Shown: positions 16,373-25,747, counted from the first letter of the stretch. The stretch is 64,000 nucleotides of DNA from Collimonas sp. OK607 (GCF_900111995.1 NZ_FOKF01000004.1:1-64000), one strand, 5' to 3'. Numbers and translations are program-made. The notes: generated by a model from the letters alone, not told the origin.

Positions 16373-18496
16373 ATGGTCAATCCATATCAGGCATTACTGG
16401 AACCGGGCCGCATCGGCTCGATGGTGTTACGCAATCGCATCGTCATGGCGCCGATGGGCTCCAATTTTGCGGAAGCCGACGGCAGCTGCGGCGAGCGCAT
16501 ACAAGCCTATTACGAAGAGCGCGCCAAAGGCGGCGCCGGTTTGCTGATTATGGGCGTGTGTTCGGTGGCGTTTCCGCACGGGACGGCAGAACCGTTCCAG
16601 GTCGGCGTGTCGCGCGATGACTTCATTCCAGGGCTCGCGGGTATCGCGGAGCGCGTACATAAACACGGCGCGAAAATTGCGATGCAATTGCAGCATGCCG
16701 GCAAGACAGCCACGCGCGATCTCGCTGCCGGCCGGGAAATGTGGGTGCCGTCGCTGCCGCCGGCCACAAAAACCAGCATGATGCAAGCGTTGACCCAGGA
16801 AGAACTGGCCAATTTCGTCGGCGGCCTGGGAAACCAGAAGCCGCGCATACGCGTCATGGACAAGGCTGACATAGCGCAGATGGTGGAGTATTTCGCCGCC
16901 GCTGCCGCTCGCGCCAAACAAGCGGGATTCGATGGCGTCGAATTGCATGCCGCGCATACCTACATACTGGCTGGCTTTCTCTCACCTTATTACAACCGGC
17001 GCGAAGATGAATACGGTGGCCCGCTGGAAAATCGCGCACGCCTGCTGATCGAGGTACTGCAAGCCGTAAAGGCCCGCACCGGAGGCGATTTTCCGGTGTG
17101 GCTGCGGCTCGATGGCGAGGAGTTGCGCACGCAGGGAGGCATCACGCTGGAAGATGCCGTGGCGACAGCGCGCATGGCGGTCGATGCCGGCGCCGATGCT
17201 GTCAGCATGTCGGCCTATGCAACGATTACCACCGGCACCGCGTTCACCGAAGCGCCTCTGCCACAGGCGGAAAATGCCTTTGTCGAATATGCCAAAACGG
17301 TGCGCAAGGCAGTCAAGGTTCCGGTAATAGCGGTGGGGCGGATCGAACCGGAATACGCAGCCAGGCAGATTGCCGCCGGTGACTTCGATTTTGTGGCGAT
17401 GGCGCGCAAGATGCTTGCCGATCCGGAAATCCCGATCAAGCTTGCGCAAAACCGGCCGCAGGATATTCGTCCGTGCATTTATTGCTATGCCTGCGTCAGC
17501 CAGATTTTCATCAATGAGCGCGTGAAGTGCGCTGTCAACGCCCTGACCGGCCACGAGTACGAAGCGGCTGTCACGGCGGCGCCGGTACAGCGCCACGTGA
17601 TGGTGATCGGCGGCGGCCCCGGCGGCATGGAAGCGGCACGTGTGGCGGCCCAGCGAGGCCATCGGGTGACGTTGATCGAACGCGGCGGCAGACTGGGCGG
17701 AACGCTGTTCTTTGCCGGCCTTGCTTACCCGGAAAACGGCCGCCTGCTCGATTACCTGGTAGCGCAGATGAAACATGCCGCCATCGAGGTGCGGCTTTCT
17801 ACCGCGGCGACACCGGCATTGGTTGCGCAGTTGCGGCCGGATGTGGTGGTGGTCGCCACCGGTGCGCGCCGCGCGATGCCGCCGATATCGGGGGCGCTGC
17901 AAAAGCACGTCTGGAGCGGCGACGAACTGCGTCGCTTGATGACTAACGATGATGCGGACGAAATCGCCAAGGCGAAACTCAGCCTCGCCGAGCGCGCGAT
18001 GTTCAAGGCGGGCGGCATGATGGGTGTGACCGATAGCGCCCGCGCCTTGCAAGGCTTGTCGAAACTGTGGATGCCGCTCGGTAAAAAGGTGGTCGTCATA
18101 GGTGGCGGGCTGGTCGGCCTGGAACTGGCGGAATTCCTGCTGGCGCGCGGGCGGCAAGTGACTGTGCTGGAAGAAAGCGACAAGGCCGGGCGCGAGTTGT
18201 CTATCGTCCGTCGTTGGCGCGTGATTGAAGCGGTGGAACAGCATGGCGTTTTGCAGCGCAAGGCGAAAGTGCAGGAAATTACTGCGCGCGACGTCGTATG
18301 GCTGGATGGCGACGGCGTGGTACAGCGTACCGCGGCCGACTCCGTCGTGCTGGCGACCGGAGCCGAGGCAGATGACAGCGTGATGAATTTGCTGCGCGAT
18401 TGCGGCGTGCCCCTGCATGCCGTCGGCGATTGCAATGGCATCGGCTACATCGAGCAGGCGATGCATGAGGGAAACCGGATCGGACGCCTGGTGTAG
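16373..18496 (+). CDS. FMN/FAD/iron-sulfur enoate reductase, BaiCD/BaiH/FadH-like
   Basis: A 707-residue flavoprotein with three parts: an Old Yellow Enzyme TIM barrel (about 1-370, HAAHTYILAGFLSP, SMSAYA), an iron-sulfur segment C-x2-C-x2-C-x11-C in PCIYCYACVSQIF...VKCAVN (about 365-385), and an FAD/NAD(P) region with VIGGGPGGMEAARVA (about 410) and VIGGGLVGLELAEF (about 580). This is the architecture of 2,4-dienoyl-CoA reductase and of the bile-acid oxidoreductases BaiCD and BaiH. In this island a role on a steroid enone or dienone (delta-4 or delta-4,6) is more likely than fatty-acid metabolism. The cysteine spacing has one residue fewer between the second and third Cys than E. coli FadH. 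The 7-alpha-HSD-like gene follows. Confidence 0.88.
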   Translation: MVNPYQALLEPGRIGSMVLRNRIVMAPMGSNFAEADGSCGERIQAYYEERAKGGAGLLIMGVCSVAFPHGTAEPFQVGVSRDDFIPGLAGIAERVHKHGAKIAMQLQHAGKTATRDLAAGREMWVPSLPPATKTSMMQALTQEELANFVGGLGNQKPRIRVMDKADIAQMVEYFAAAAARAKQAGFDGVELHAAHTYILAGFLSPYYNRREDEYGGPLENRARLLIEVLQAVKARTGGDFPVWLRLDGEELRTQGGITLEDAVATARMAVDAGADAVSMSAYATITTGTAFTEAPLPQAENAFVEYAKTVRKAVKVPVIAVGRIEPEYAARQIAAGDFDFVAMARKMLADPEIPIKLAQNRPQDIRPCIYCYACVSQIFINERVKCAVNALTGHEYEAAVTAAPVQRHVMVIGGGPGGMEAARVAAQRGHRVTLIERGGRLGGTLFFAGLAYPENGRLLDYLVAQMKHAAIEVRLSTAATPALVAQLRPDVVVVATGARRAMPPISGALQKHVWSGDELRRLMTNDDADEIAKAKLSLAERAMFKAGGMMGVTDSARALQGLSKLWMPLGKKVVVIGGGLVGLELAEFLLARGRQVTVLEESDKAGRELSIVRRWRVIEAVEQHGVLQRKAKVQEITARDVVWLDGDGVVQRTAADSVVLATGAEADDSVMNLLRDCGVPLHAVGDCNGIGYIEQAMHEGNRIGRLV

Positions 18497-18553
18497 CAGG
18501 CAAGAACATGTACTTTCACGGGTCGCTGAAAAAATAAAAAAAGGAGACGTTTT

Positions 18554-19327
18554 ATGCAGCACGTACCATCGATGTTTTCAATGGAAGGGCAGGTTGCCAT
18601 CGTCACCGGCGCAGGCAAGGGCATTGGCCGTGCTTGCGCCCTGGGGCTGGCGCAGGCTGGCGCCGATGTGGCGCTGGCGGCGCGTACCCAGGCGGATCTG
18701 GAAAGCGTGGCGGCGGAAATTCACGCGCTGGGCCGGAAGGCGATCGTCGTACCCTGCGATGTCAATAACGAGCAGGCACTGGAATTGCTGGTGCAACGAA
18801 CGCTGGCGGAGTTGGGCAAGATCACGGTACTGGTGAATAACGCGGGCGGCGCCGGTCCCAACGATCCACGCAAGATGAGTGCGGATGATTTTTCCAAAGT
18901 GTTGACCTGGAACGTGGCACCGGCTTACTTGCTGATTCAAAAAGTGGTCGGTCCGATGCGCGATGCCGGCGGCGGTGCGGTGATCAATATTTCATCCATG
19001 GCGGCGCGGCTGGCGCAGAAACATTTCAGTGCTTATGGTGCGGCAAAGGCAGCTCTCAATCAAATGACTCGCAATCTGGCACAGGATTTCGCGCCGCATG
19101 TCCGCATCAACGCGATCGAGCCGGGCGCCATCAAGACCGATGCGCTGGCACGTTATCTGACACCGGAACGCGAGGAGGTCATGCTGCGCGTGACACCGAT
19201 GGGTTCGCTCGGCCAGCCTGAGGATATTGCCGCCGCGGTTGTATTCCTGGCATCGCCGGCATCACGCTGGATTACCGGGAAAGTCCTCGGCGTGGATGGC
19301 GGTTCCGAAGTGCCTGCCACCTTCTGA
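18554..19327 (+). CDS. SDR resembling 7-alpha-hydroxysteroid dehydrogenase
   Basis: A 257-residue SDR with TGAGKGIGRA, NNAGGAGP, ISSMAA...YGAAKAAL and the C-terminal half PGAIKTDAL...TPEREEVMLRVTPMGSLGQPEDIA, which follows E. coli HdhA (7-alpha-HSD) closely. It would oxidise the 7-alpha-hydroxyl of cholate or chenodeoxycholate. AAAAAAAGGAG precedes the ATG by about 10 bases; ATG 18572 is an alternative. It lies 57 bp after the reductase gene and probably shares its transcript. Another hydroxyl position cannot be excluded from sequence alone. Confidence 0.88.
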   Translation: MQHVPSMFSMEGQVAIVTGAGKGIGRACALGLAQAGADVALAARTQADLESVAAEIHALGRKAIVVPCDVNNEQALELLVQRTLAELGKITVLVNNAGGAGPNDPRKMSADDFSKVLTWNVAPAYLLIQKVVGPMRDAGGGAVINISSMAARLAQKHFSAYGAAKAALNQMTRNLAQDFAPHVRINAIEPGAIKTDALARYLTPEREEVMLRVTPMGSLGQPEDIAAAVVFLASPASRWITGKVLGVDGGSEVPATF

Positions 19328-19345
19328 GACGTCAGGCCGCTGACA

Positions 19346-20206
19346 TCAAGCCGACGTCACGCCGAATTGCTGCACGATATCTTTCAAATCCAGCATGTTC
19401 GGCGAGCGCGCCAATTCTTTGGCGCGTGCATCGGTACACATGAACAGCAGCGCCGCAGCGATGGTTTCCGGCGTCAATGCACCCAGCCGCTTTTGCAGAG
19501 CGCCATTGTTGCCGAGCGTTGCGGTGACGGCCTCTGTGGTGACCACCCCTGGATTGACGCTGTACGCGGTGATGCCTTGCGCGCCGTGTTCCAGGTTGAT
19601 GCAGCCGGACATGCGCGCCATGGCAGCCTTGGAGGCGCCGTAAGCGAAGCCCCAACCGCCTTTGTCGGCCGGGAACGGCGGATCGTTCTTGCCGGCGCCC
19701 GAACAGACATTGACGATTTGACCGCTGCCTTGTTCGACCATGCGCGGCAGCAGGCGGCGCATCAAATGAAACGGCGCCACCACATTGCCGAACAGCGTGC
19801 GTTCCAGCGCGGCGTCGTCTAACGCCAGCAGGGTGGAATTCATTTCACGGTCTTGATAAACGGCGTTGTTGATCAAGACGTCGACCCGGCCATAGGCGTC
19901 CAGCACGGCGTCGGCTGCCGCATCCAGCGATTGCCGGTCGAGCAGGTCCATGGGATGGGCGAATACCTCGGCGCCGATTTCCTTGAGTGCTGCGGTTGTG
20001 GTGGCTAGGCTGCCGGCCAGCATCGCACCGTCGGGGCGACGCAATTGATGCGCCAGTTGCTGGCCTTCAGATTGAGTGCGGGCAGTGATGGCGACCCGCC
20101 AGCCGGCACGGCCGAAGGCCAGCGCAGTTGCAGCGCCGATACCCCGGCTGGCGCCGGTGACCAGAACCACCGGCTTCGCTTGAGCCGGTGAAGAAGTCAT
20201 ACTCAT
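19346..20206 (-). CDS. SDR dehydrogenase of unknown steroid substrate
   Basis: A 286-residue SDR with TGASRGIGAATA, a variant NNAV in place of NNAG, and a Ser...Tyr-x3-Lys site (VCSGAG; AYGASKAAM). The C-terminus carries an extra 30 residues (ARSPNMLDLKDIVQQFG) found in a subset of uncharacterised SDRs. It is translated after AAGGAATCAAC and directly follows the MFS gene on the minus strand (21 bp gap), so both are probably one operon read from the site-6 region. A hydroxysteroid or acyl-CoA role is inferred from location only. It converges with the gene at 18554-19327 with 18 bp between stops. Confidence 0.85.
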   Translation of the reverse strand: MSMTSSPAQAKPVVLVTGASRGIGAATALAFGRAGWRVAITARTQSEGQQLAHQLRRPDGAMLAGSLATTTAALKEIGAEVFAHPMDLLDRQSLDAAADAVLDAYGRVDVLINNAVYQDREMNSTLLALDDAALERTLFGNVVAPFHLMRRLLPRMVEQGSGQIVNVCSGAGKNDPPFPADKGGWGFAYGASKAAMARMSGCINLEHGAQGITAYSVNPGVVTTEAVTATLGNNGALQKRLGALTPETIAAALLFMCTDARAKELARSPNMLDLKDIVQQFGVTSA

Positions 20207-20227
20207 GTTGATTCCTTTTTCTTGTAA

Positions 20228-21559
20228 TCAGGCCGCGGCTTTTGCAGCATCGTCAATGGCAGCCAGGCGTGACCGATAAGGCTTGAGCGCGAGGGCATAC
20301 AAGACGACCGCAAATGCGGACAGCGACATCATGATCATCAAAGAGTGACGCAAGGCTTCCGCACCGTAGAGCGGTGTCAACAGGTCGCTGACAAAGCCGG
20401 TTGCCAGCGGGCCGAGGCCGACGCCGAACAGCGTGATGAACAGATTCAGCGTTGCCGCAGCCATGCTGCGTTCATTGGCCTTCACCATATGGCTGCTGGC
20501 AGCATAAGACAGCGCCGGCCACCAGCTGGCGAAGAAGCTGAACAAGACAGCGAACGCGATAGGATAGGGAATACTGATACTGCCGAGCGTCCAATGGCCG
20601 CCGGCCGGCCACATCAGCAAGATCAATGCCATCGGGATGCTGATCAGCACGCCCAGCATCGGCAATCGCAATTGCCAGCGGGTATCGCGCTGTACCAGGC
20701 GGTCGCACAAGAAACCGCTGAACATTGCGCCGCCGACAGCGCTGACGCCGCTGGCGACACCGAAGATGATGCCGGCGTGTGCCAGCGACATATGGTGCGT
20801 CCGTACCAGGAAGGTCGGGATCCAGATACCGTAGCTATATCCCGTCAATCCGCATATGCCGCAGGCCAGTGCCAGGTTGCGGAATGCGGGTGTCGCCAGC
20901 AGATTGAGCAGGCGCGGCTTCTCAGCTGCATCCACGGTTGCTGCGGAAATATCGGAGACAACAGGCTGCTCGCGGCGCGGTTCCCGCACCAGCAGAAAAA
21001 CCAGCAAGCCCAGCAGGATGCCGGGTGCGCCGAACCAGATGAACATGGTCCGCCAGCCATAGGTTTGCGCAACCCAGCCGCCCAGTGCCAGGCCGACCAG
21101 AACGCCGATGTTCGGCCCCATCATGAAAAGGCTGATCACCAGCGAGCGGCGTTCTTTTGGATAAAGATCCGACACCAGGGAAATCGACGGCGCCATGCCG
21201 CCTGCCTCTCCCACCGCGACCCCCATACGCGCCAGAAGCAGCAGTCCGAATTGACTGGCCATGCCGCAGCCCATGGTGGCGAAGCTCCACAAGGTGCAGC
21301 ACACGGCGATGATATTGCGGCGATTGCCGCGATCCGCCATCTTGCCGATCGGTACACCCAGGCCGGCATAAAACAGGCCGAACGCCAGTCCGGTAAGCAG
21401 CCCCATCACCGTGTCGGAAACACCGAATTCCAGCTTGATCGGTTCGATCACGATGGCGATCGCCTGGCGGTCGATATAGGAGAAAATATAGACCAGCGCC
21501 AGGATGATGAGGCTAAGATGGCTGCGCCAGCTGGTGGAACTGTTGGTAGTGGTGGGCAT
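20228..21559 (-). CDS. MFS transporter (12 TM), steroid or aromatic-acid type
   Basis: A major facilitator superfamily permease with about 12 hydrophobic segments, beginning IILALVYIFSYIDRQAIAIVIEPI and containing GVPIGKMADRGNRRNI, the loop 2-3 signature. This SPNS/ACS-like subgroup often accompanies catabolic clusters and may import a bile acid or export an intermediate. The open frame reaches ATG 21619, but that codon is the left arm of dyad site 6; ATG 21559 (443 residues) is preferred and fits a promoter reading leftward. The upstream ATG remains possible. Confidence 0.87.
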   Translation of the reverse strand: MPTTTNSSTSWRSHLSLIILALVYIFSYIDRQAIAIVIEPIKLEFGVSDTVMGLLTGLAFGLFYAGLGVPIGKMADRGNRRNIIAVCCTLWSFATMGCGMASQFGLLLLARMGVAVGEAGGMAPSISLVSDLYPKERRSLVISLFMMGPNIGVLVGLALGGWVAQTYGWRTMFIWFGAPGILLGLLVFLLVREPRREQPVVSDISAATVDAAEKPRLLNLLATPAFRNLALACGICGLTGYSYGIWIPTFLVRTHHMSLAHAGIIFGVASGVSAVGGAMFSGFLCDRLVQRDTRWQLRLPMLGVLISIPMALILLMWPAGGHWTLGSISIPYPIAFAVLFSFFASWWPALSYAASSHMVKANERSMAAATLNLFITLFGVGLGPLATGFVSDLLTPLYGAEALRHSLMIMMSLSAFAVVLYALALKPYRSRLAAIDDAAKAAA

Positions 21560-21616
21560 GATGATTGGCGGAGTGGCAGTAGGAATGCTTATCGTGGCCG
21601 CACTGATCGGTGACGG

Positions 21617-21636
21617 CATCGTCTCTTTGGACGACG
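21617..21636. promoter_or_regulatory. Island dyad, site 6 (MFS/aldehyde dehydrogenase divergent promoter)
   Basis: CATCGTCT-cttt-GGACGACG, a nearly perfect dyad. It lies between the minus-strand MFS gene and the plus-strand aldehyde dehydrogenase. At 20 bp on the plus side the hexamer is poor (TAGTCT 21657); leftward CACGAT (21596 downward) is weak. Confidence 0.6.
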
Positions 21637-21700
21637 AGCGCAGGGTCGCGTCGCATTAGTCTTGGTAGCATCATAAAACAAATAAATCTGGAGACCTGAA

Positions 21701-23143
21701 ATGTTGTCAAATGAGCATAGCGTCACTGCGGCAAACGTAACGATTCGCGCACTACTGGATGCCCAGCGCCAGGCTTTCGTCGCCGCCGGCGCCGTCAGTG
21801 CCGACGAGCGCAAGGCGCGTTTGCAAAGCGCCATCGATATGCTGGTGAAGTACAACGATTTGCTGTGCGCTGCGATGGACAAGGATTTTGGCGGGCGTTC
21901 CGCCGTCTTTTCAATGATGAACGACATCCTGGGCGCGTTGGCGTCGCTCAAGCATGCGCGCGAGCACTTGGCGGATTGGATGCCGCAGCAAGCGCGTCCC
22001 AGCGTCGCCCCATTCGATAATTTCGGCGCCACCGCCTGGGTCCGCTATCAGCCGAAGGGCGTCGTCGGCATCATCGGTACCTGGAATGCGCCGGTATTCA
22101 CCTTGCTGTCGCCGCTGGCCAGCGTATTTGCGGCGGGTAACCGGGCAATTTTAAAACCGTCCGAAATCGCCCCGGCGACGGCCGAAGTCATGGCGACGGC
22201 GGTAGCAGAGTTTTTTGCGCCGGAGGTGCTGACGGTGGTCAACGGCGATAGCCAGATTGCCGCCGCCTTTAGCGAACAAGCCTGGAATCACCTGGTATTT
22301 ACCGGATCAACCGGCGTCGGCAAGGCGGTCATGCAAGCGGCGTCGGCCAATCTGGTGCCGGTGACGCTGGAGCTGGGCGGCAAATCTCCGGTATTGATCG
22401 GACGTAGTGCCGACATCCGCAATGCCGCCGAGCGGATTACCGTAGGCAAGGGTGCAAATTCCGGGCAGCTTTGCGTTTCCCCCGATGTGGTGTGGGTGGC
22501 GCAGGATCAGCTGGAACCGTTTATCGCTGCCGTGCGCGAGTTTTATGAAGGTTTGTTCCCCCGGATCGGCGCCAACCCCGATGTCGTGGCCATTGTCAAC
22601 GAGCGCCATTTCAAGCGGGTCGCCGGCTATATCGACGATGCCCGTTCACGGGGTGCCCGGGTAGAGACTGCCGGCAGCGGGGAGCCGCATTCGACAGAGC
22701 GCCGCATGCCTCTGCAGCTGGTCGTCAATCCGCCCGCCGACAGCCTGATTGCCACCCATGAGATATTCGGTCCGGCGCTGGTGATCAATACCTACGCGAA
22801 AATCGACGATGCGATCGCTGCCGTCAATGCGGGTGAGCGCCCGCTGGCCCTGTATTACTTCGGCGATGATGCGGCCGAGGAGCAGCGTGTTCTGGATCAA
22901 ACATTGTCGGGCGGCGTCTCCATCAACGACGTCACGATGCACCCGGCGTTGCACGATGCACCGTTTGGCGGCGTCGGCGCTTCGGGCATCGGTCATTATC
23001 ACGGTCATGAAGGTTTTCTGGAGTTCAGCCATGCGCGTAGCGTGTACAAAGCAGGCCAGCAAGATCCGCGCCGCGAATGGGGCATGTTGCCGCCGTATAG
23101 CGAGCAATTCGAACAAATGCTGCGTGCCGGCGTGAACCCGTAA
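21701..23143 (+). CDS. Aldehyde dehydrogenase, possibly for the steroid side-chain aldehyde
   Basis: A 480-residue NAD(P)-aldehyde dehydrogenase of the coniferyl-aldehyde/class 3 type. Catalytic C258 (GQLCVSPD), general base E224 (ELGGKSP), N129 (GTWNAPV) and K152 are all present. In bile-acid degraders, retro-aldol cleavage of the C5 side chain yields a C22 aldehyde that an aldehyde dehydrogenase (Sad in Pseudomonas) oxidises; this is the best candidate here, by context. The stop is 13 bp before the second MFS gene, so the two are probably cotranscribed. Confidence 0.9.
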   Translation: MLSNEHSVTAANVTIRALLDAQRQAFVAAGAVSADERKARLQSAIDMLVKYNDLLCAAMDKDFGGRSAVFSMMNDILGALASLKHAREHLADWMPQQARPSVAPFDNFGATAWVRYQPKGVVGIIGTWNAPVFTLLSPLASVFAAGNRAILKPSEIAPATAEVMATAVAEFFAPEVLTVVNGDSQIAAAFSEQAWNHLVFTGSTGVGKAVMQAASANLVPVTLELGGKSPVLIGRSADIRNAAERITVGKGANSGQLCVSPDVVWVAQDQLEPFIAAVREFYEGLFPRIGANPDVVAIVNERHFKRVAGYIDDARSRGARVETAGSGEPHSTERRMPLQLVVNPPADSLIATHEIFGPALVINTYAKIDDAIAAVNAGERPLALYYFGDDAAEEQRVLDQTLSGGVSINDVTMHPALHDAPFGGVGASGIGHYHGHEGFLEFSHARSVYKAGQQDPRREWGMLPPYSEQFEQMLRAGVNP

Positions 23144-23156
23144 AGCGATTGCGTCC

Positions 23157-24467
23157 ATGCCCGATCTTCAGAGTGCCGTGCCGCAGGATATTGCCTACGT
23201 TCAGGAAAGCAACGGAACCAATCCCCATTACATCCTGTGGATGCTGACTGTGATGTCAGCGGTTTCCTTCATGGACCGGCAAGTCTTTGCGGTGCTTAGT
23301 CCGCAAGTCAAGCTGGAATTCAATTTGTCGGATTTGCAAGTCGGGATCGTCACCGGCCTGGGCTTTGCACTCACTTTCAGCATCCTTGGCATTCCACTTG
23401 GGCGTGTGGCAGACAGCCATAGCCGCCGCAACCTGATTGCGGTGTGCCGCACACTCGGCGCGGCGATCACGATGCTCGGCGCCGGCGCCGCCGGCTTCTG
23501 GCAGCTGGCTTTCACCCGCACCGGCGGCGCTTTGAGCGAGGCCGGCGGCGCGCCTGCATCGATGTCATTGATTACCGATCTCTACGCGCCGCGCCACCGT
23601 TCGCGCGCTATCAGCGTATTCGGACTCGGGGCTAATGTCGGTGCTTTGCTGGCATTGGTGGGCGGTGGCTGGCTGGCGCAGAAATTCGGGTGGCGCGTGA
23701 CGCTGGCCGGCATCTGTTGCGCTTCGATGGCATTGGCGCTGTTGTTCCGGATTTCCGTGCGTGAGCCCGGGCGCGGCATGGTTGCCATGGCGCCGGCCAG
23801 GGAGGCGGTCGGACAAGATGCCGTACGGCAGATCTGGCGTATCCCGGTCGCTCGCGCCTTGATTGTAGCCGCGGCTTTCGTCTTGATTTCCGCGTACGCC
23901 TTTGGCGCCTGGAATTTCACGTATCTGGTGCGCTATCACCACTTGTCGCTATCACAGGCGGGGCTGGTCTCGGGCGTGGCAGCGATCGGTTCGGTATTGG
24001 GCGGCCTGACGGCAGGAGCGTTGGCCGATCATTTGGCGCGCCGCGATGCGCGCTGGCAGATCGGGGTTCCGCTGGCAGGTATCTCGTGCGCACTGCCGCT
24101 GGGTTTGCTGTATTTTCTGGTGCCATCAGGCGGGATCGCCTGGGTAACGGCGCTGGTCGCAGCGTTTGCCTTTTTTGTGTCGTGGTGGGTAGCGCCTACC
24201 TATGCCGCGCTCAGCTTTGTCGTTGCCTCGAACCGTCGCGCTACCGCGAATGCGATGCTGCTGCTTGCCGGGTCGGTGCTGGGCAGCGGCGTCAGCCCTG
24301 CATTGACGGGATGGGTGAGCGATTTGCTGGCGCCGATGGCCGGAGCCGATTCGTTGCGGTACGCGATGGCAATGGCGATGAGTTTGCTGAGTGCTGCTTT
24401 GCTGGCGTTTTATTTCGCGCTGAAAGCTTATCCTGCGGCCAAGGCAAGCGCCGAACGGTATAAATAA
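23157..24467 (+). CDS. MFS transporter, second copy
   Basis: A 436-residue MFS permease with about 12 transmembrane segments, related to the one at 20228-21559 (shared pattern SFMDRQVFAVLSPQVKLEFNLSD and GIPLGRVADSHSRRN). It lies 13 bp after the aldehyde dehydrogenase. Two related carriers either side of one promoter region suggest import of two steroid classes or import plus export. A hairpin with T-run potential follows. Substrate unknown. Confidence 0.88.
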   Translation: MPDLQSAVPQDIAYVQESNGTNPHYILWMLTVMSAVSFMDRQVFAVLSPQVKLEFNLSDLQVGIVTGLGFALTFSILGIPLGRVADSHSRRNLIAVCRTLGAAITMLGAGAAGFWQLAFTRTGGALSEAGGAPASMSLITDLYAPRHRSRAISVFGLGANVGALLALVGGGWLAQKFGWRVTLAGICCASMALALLFRISVREPGRGMVAMAPAREAVGQDAVRQIWRIPVARALIVAAAFVLISAYAFGAWNFTYLVRYHHLSLSQAGLVSGVAAIGSVLGGLTAGALADHLARRDARWQIGVPLAGISCALPLGLLYFLVPSGGIAWVTALVAAFAFFVSWWVAPTYAALSFVVASNRRATANAMLLLAGSVLGSGVSPALTGWVSDLLAPMAGADSLRYAMAMAMSLLSAALLAFYFALKAYPAAKASAERYK

Positions 24468-24474
24468 AAAGGAC

Positions 24475-24503
24475 GTAGGGTGGGCATGATGTGCGCACCC
24501 TAC
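24475..24503. terminator. Hairpin terminator, possibly a dispersed repeat
   Basis: Stem GTAGGGTG-g-GCA (24475-24486) with TGC-g-CACCCTAC (24492-24503), one mismatch. On the minus strand it is followed by CCTTTTTATT, fitting termination of kshA. Very similar GTAGGGTG...CACCCTAC hairpins are common between genes in proteobacterial genomes. Confidence 0.7.
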
Positions 24504-24510
24504 AACTGCC

Positions 24511-25608
24511 TTACGCCGCTTGCGTATAAGGCTGCGCGCCGCGGGGAATGTAGACGCCTTCGCATTGCTCCAGATACTCCTGTTTCTTCGCGCGCGGATT
24601 GAAGAACTGCTTGTACCAGATGCGTGCTTTCATGAACGGGCCGTCGGATGGCAGGAACAAGCCGTTCAGGCAAGGTCCCTTGTTGGTCCACACTTCAAAA
24701 TCCTGCATGAACGCCAGCCGGCTGGATTCCTGGAATTGCCGTGCTGCAATCGTATCCGCCGTTGTCACTTGTGCATTGCCGCTCGCCGGCTTCACCATCA
24801 ATGCATGCCAGACCTTGACCGAACCGTCGTCGACCGGGGTATGGGTGATCAGCAGGATCGATTCGAACATGCCGGTGAGATAAGAGATCAGGACGCCAGG
24901 GCCGTGGTAAGTGGTATCCGTATGCAAGATCGGGCTGGCGCCGTCAGCCGCAACCAGCGTCCGATGCGGGCCGCATTGCCGCTGCGTGGCGGTATGCGCG
25001 CGGAATTCGTTTTCATAGCGTTCCACGGTGGAGCCGTGAATCGGCGTCAGATGGCCATAGTCGCAAATGTTGTCGATGATTTCCTGGGGATGCTGCTGCA
25101 GCATGCCGAGATGGTCGAATTTCCAGCGTACCCAGGAGGTATCATTCCACTGCGGCAACGAAGGATGTTCCCATTCCGGATCGCCGCCTTCCGGATCGTG
25201 CCAGACCCAGACCGCACCCATGCTTTCAGTCACTTGCCATGATTTGACGCAGGCAGTGGCCGGGATCGGTCCCTGGTGGTAAGGAATGTCATCGCATTTG
25301 CCGTCCGGACCGAAGCGCCACGCGTGGTAAGGGCAGCGGATGCCGTCGCCTTCGACATTGCTGCCGCCACCGTCGAGCACCACATAGGAAGTCGTGTTGG
25401 GCGCCGCCAGGTGGGTCTTCATGTGTGGGCAGTAAGCATCGAGCAGCACGACCTTGCCGGTAGCGCGCCCGCGATACAGGGCAAAGTCTTTGCCGAAGAA
25501 ACGGACCGCGAGCGGTTTGTGGGTATTCAACTCTTCGCTGTCGGCGATCATGAACCAGCCACGAGGGAAAGTGAAATCCCCCAGCCGGTAGTCTTTCGAT
25601 GTAGCCAT
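24511..25608 (-). CDS. kshA: 3-ketosteroid 9-alpha-hydroxylase, Rieske oxygenase component
   Basis: A 365-residue Rieske non-haem iron oxygenase of the KshA type. The [2Fe-2S] ligands are C60-P-H62 and C92-x2-H95 (CPHMKTH; CPYHAWRF). The mononuclear iron site is in DNICDYGHLTPIHG (D183, H186, H191). With KstD it produces the 9-hydroxy-1,4-diene that opens ring B spontaneously. The 30-residue separation of the two Rieske pairs is longer than the average family member. The reductase KshB is encoded 24 kb away at 50036. A dyad site (25704-25723) lies 96 bp upstream. Confidence 0.93.
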   Translation of the reverse strand: MATSKDYRLGDFTFPRGWFMIADSEELNTHKPLAVRFFGKDFALYRGRATGKVVLLDAYCPHMKTHLAAPNTTSYVVLDGGGSNVEGDGIRCPYHAWRFGPDGKCDDIPYHQGPIPATACVKSWQVTESMGAVWVWHDPEGGDPEWEHPSLPQWNDTSWVRWKFDHLGMLQQHPQEIIDNICDYGHLTPIHGSTVERYENEFRAHTATQRQCGPHRTLVAADGASPILHTDTTYHGPGVLISYLTGMFESILLITHTPVDDGSVKVWHALMVKPASGNAQVTTADTIAARQFQESSRLAFMQDFEVWTNKGPCLNGLFLPSDGPFMKARIWYKQFFNPRAKKQEYLEQCEGVYIPRGAQPYTQAA

Positions 25609-25703
25609 GGATTCTCCTGGGTATTCTTGGTTCTGGGACCTGGATTCAGTAATCTGGAATCAGACAGGTTTTATGCCATTGTTGTCCACATGCGGCCCTG
25701 CCG

Positions 25704-25723
25704 CATACTCTGTTTGAACGATG
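25704..25723 (-). promoter_or_regulatory. Island dyad, site 7 (kshA promoter)
   Basis: Plus strand: CATACTCT-gttt-GAACGATG. Reading toward kshA, AACAAT (25683 down to 25678) starts 20 bp away. It is one of the weaker copies (GAACGATG in place of GGACGATG) and is in reversed polarity. Confidence 0.55.
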
Positions 25724-25747
25724 TCGTCGGTGGCGCTTGTCTCCCGC

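Noticed and set aside
16982-18562. A 526-residue minus-strand open frame opposite the flavin/FeS reductase
   Set aside because: Shadow of the reductase gene; no domain, no Shine-Dalgarno, composition typical of antisense frames.
20345-21613. A 422-residue plus-strand frame opposite the MFS gene
   Set aside because: Rich in Gln, His, Arg and Asp with no hydrophobic core; it is the complement of membrane-segment codons.
21651-21675. ATTAGTCTTGG after site 6, resembling the left arm GTTAGTCT
   Set aside because: There is no GACGATG arm at the right distance (TAGCATCA instead), so it is at most a half-site.
24475-24503. The GTAGGGTG hairpin as the start of a CRISPR repeat
   Set aside because: It occurs once in the window, with no spacer pattern or cas genes. 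A terminator or dispersed intergenic repeat fits better.
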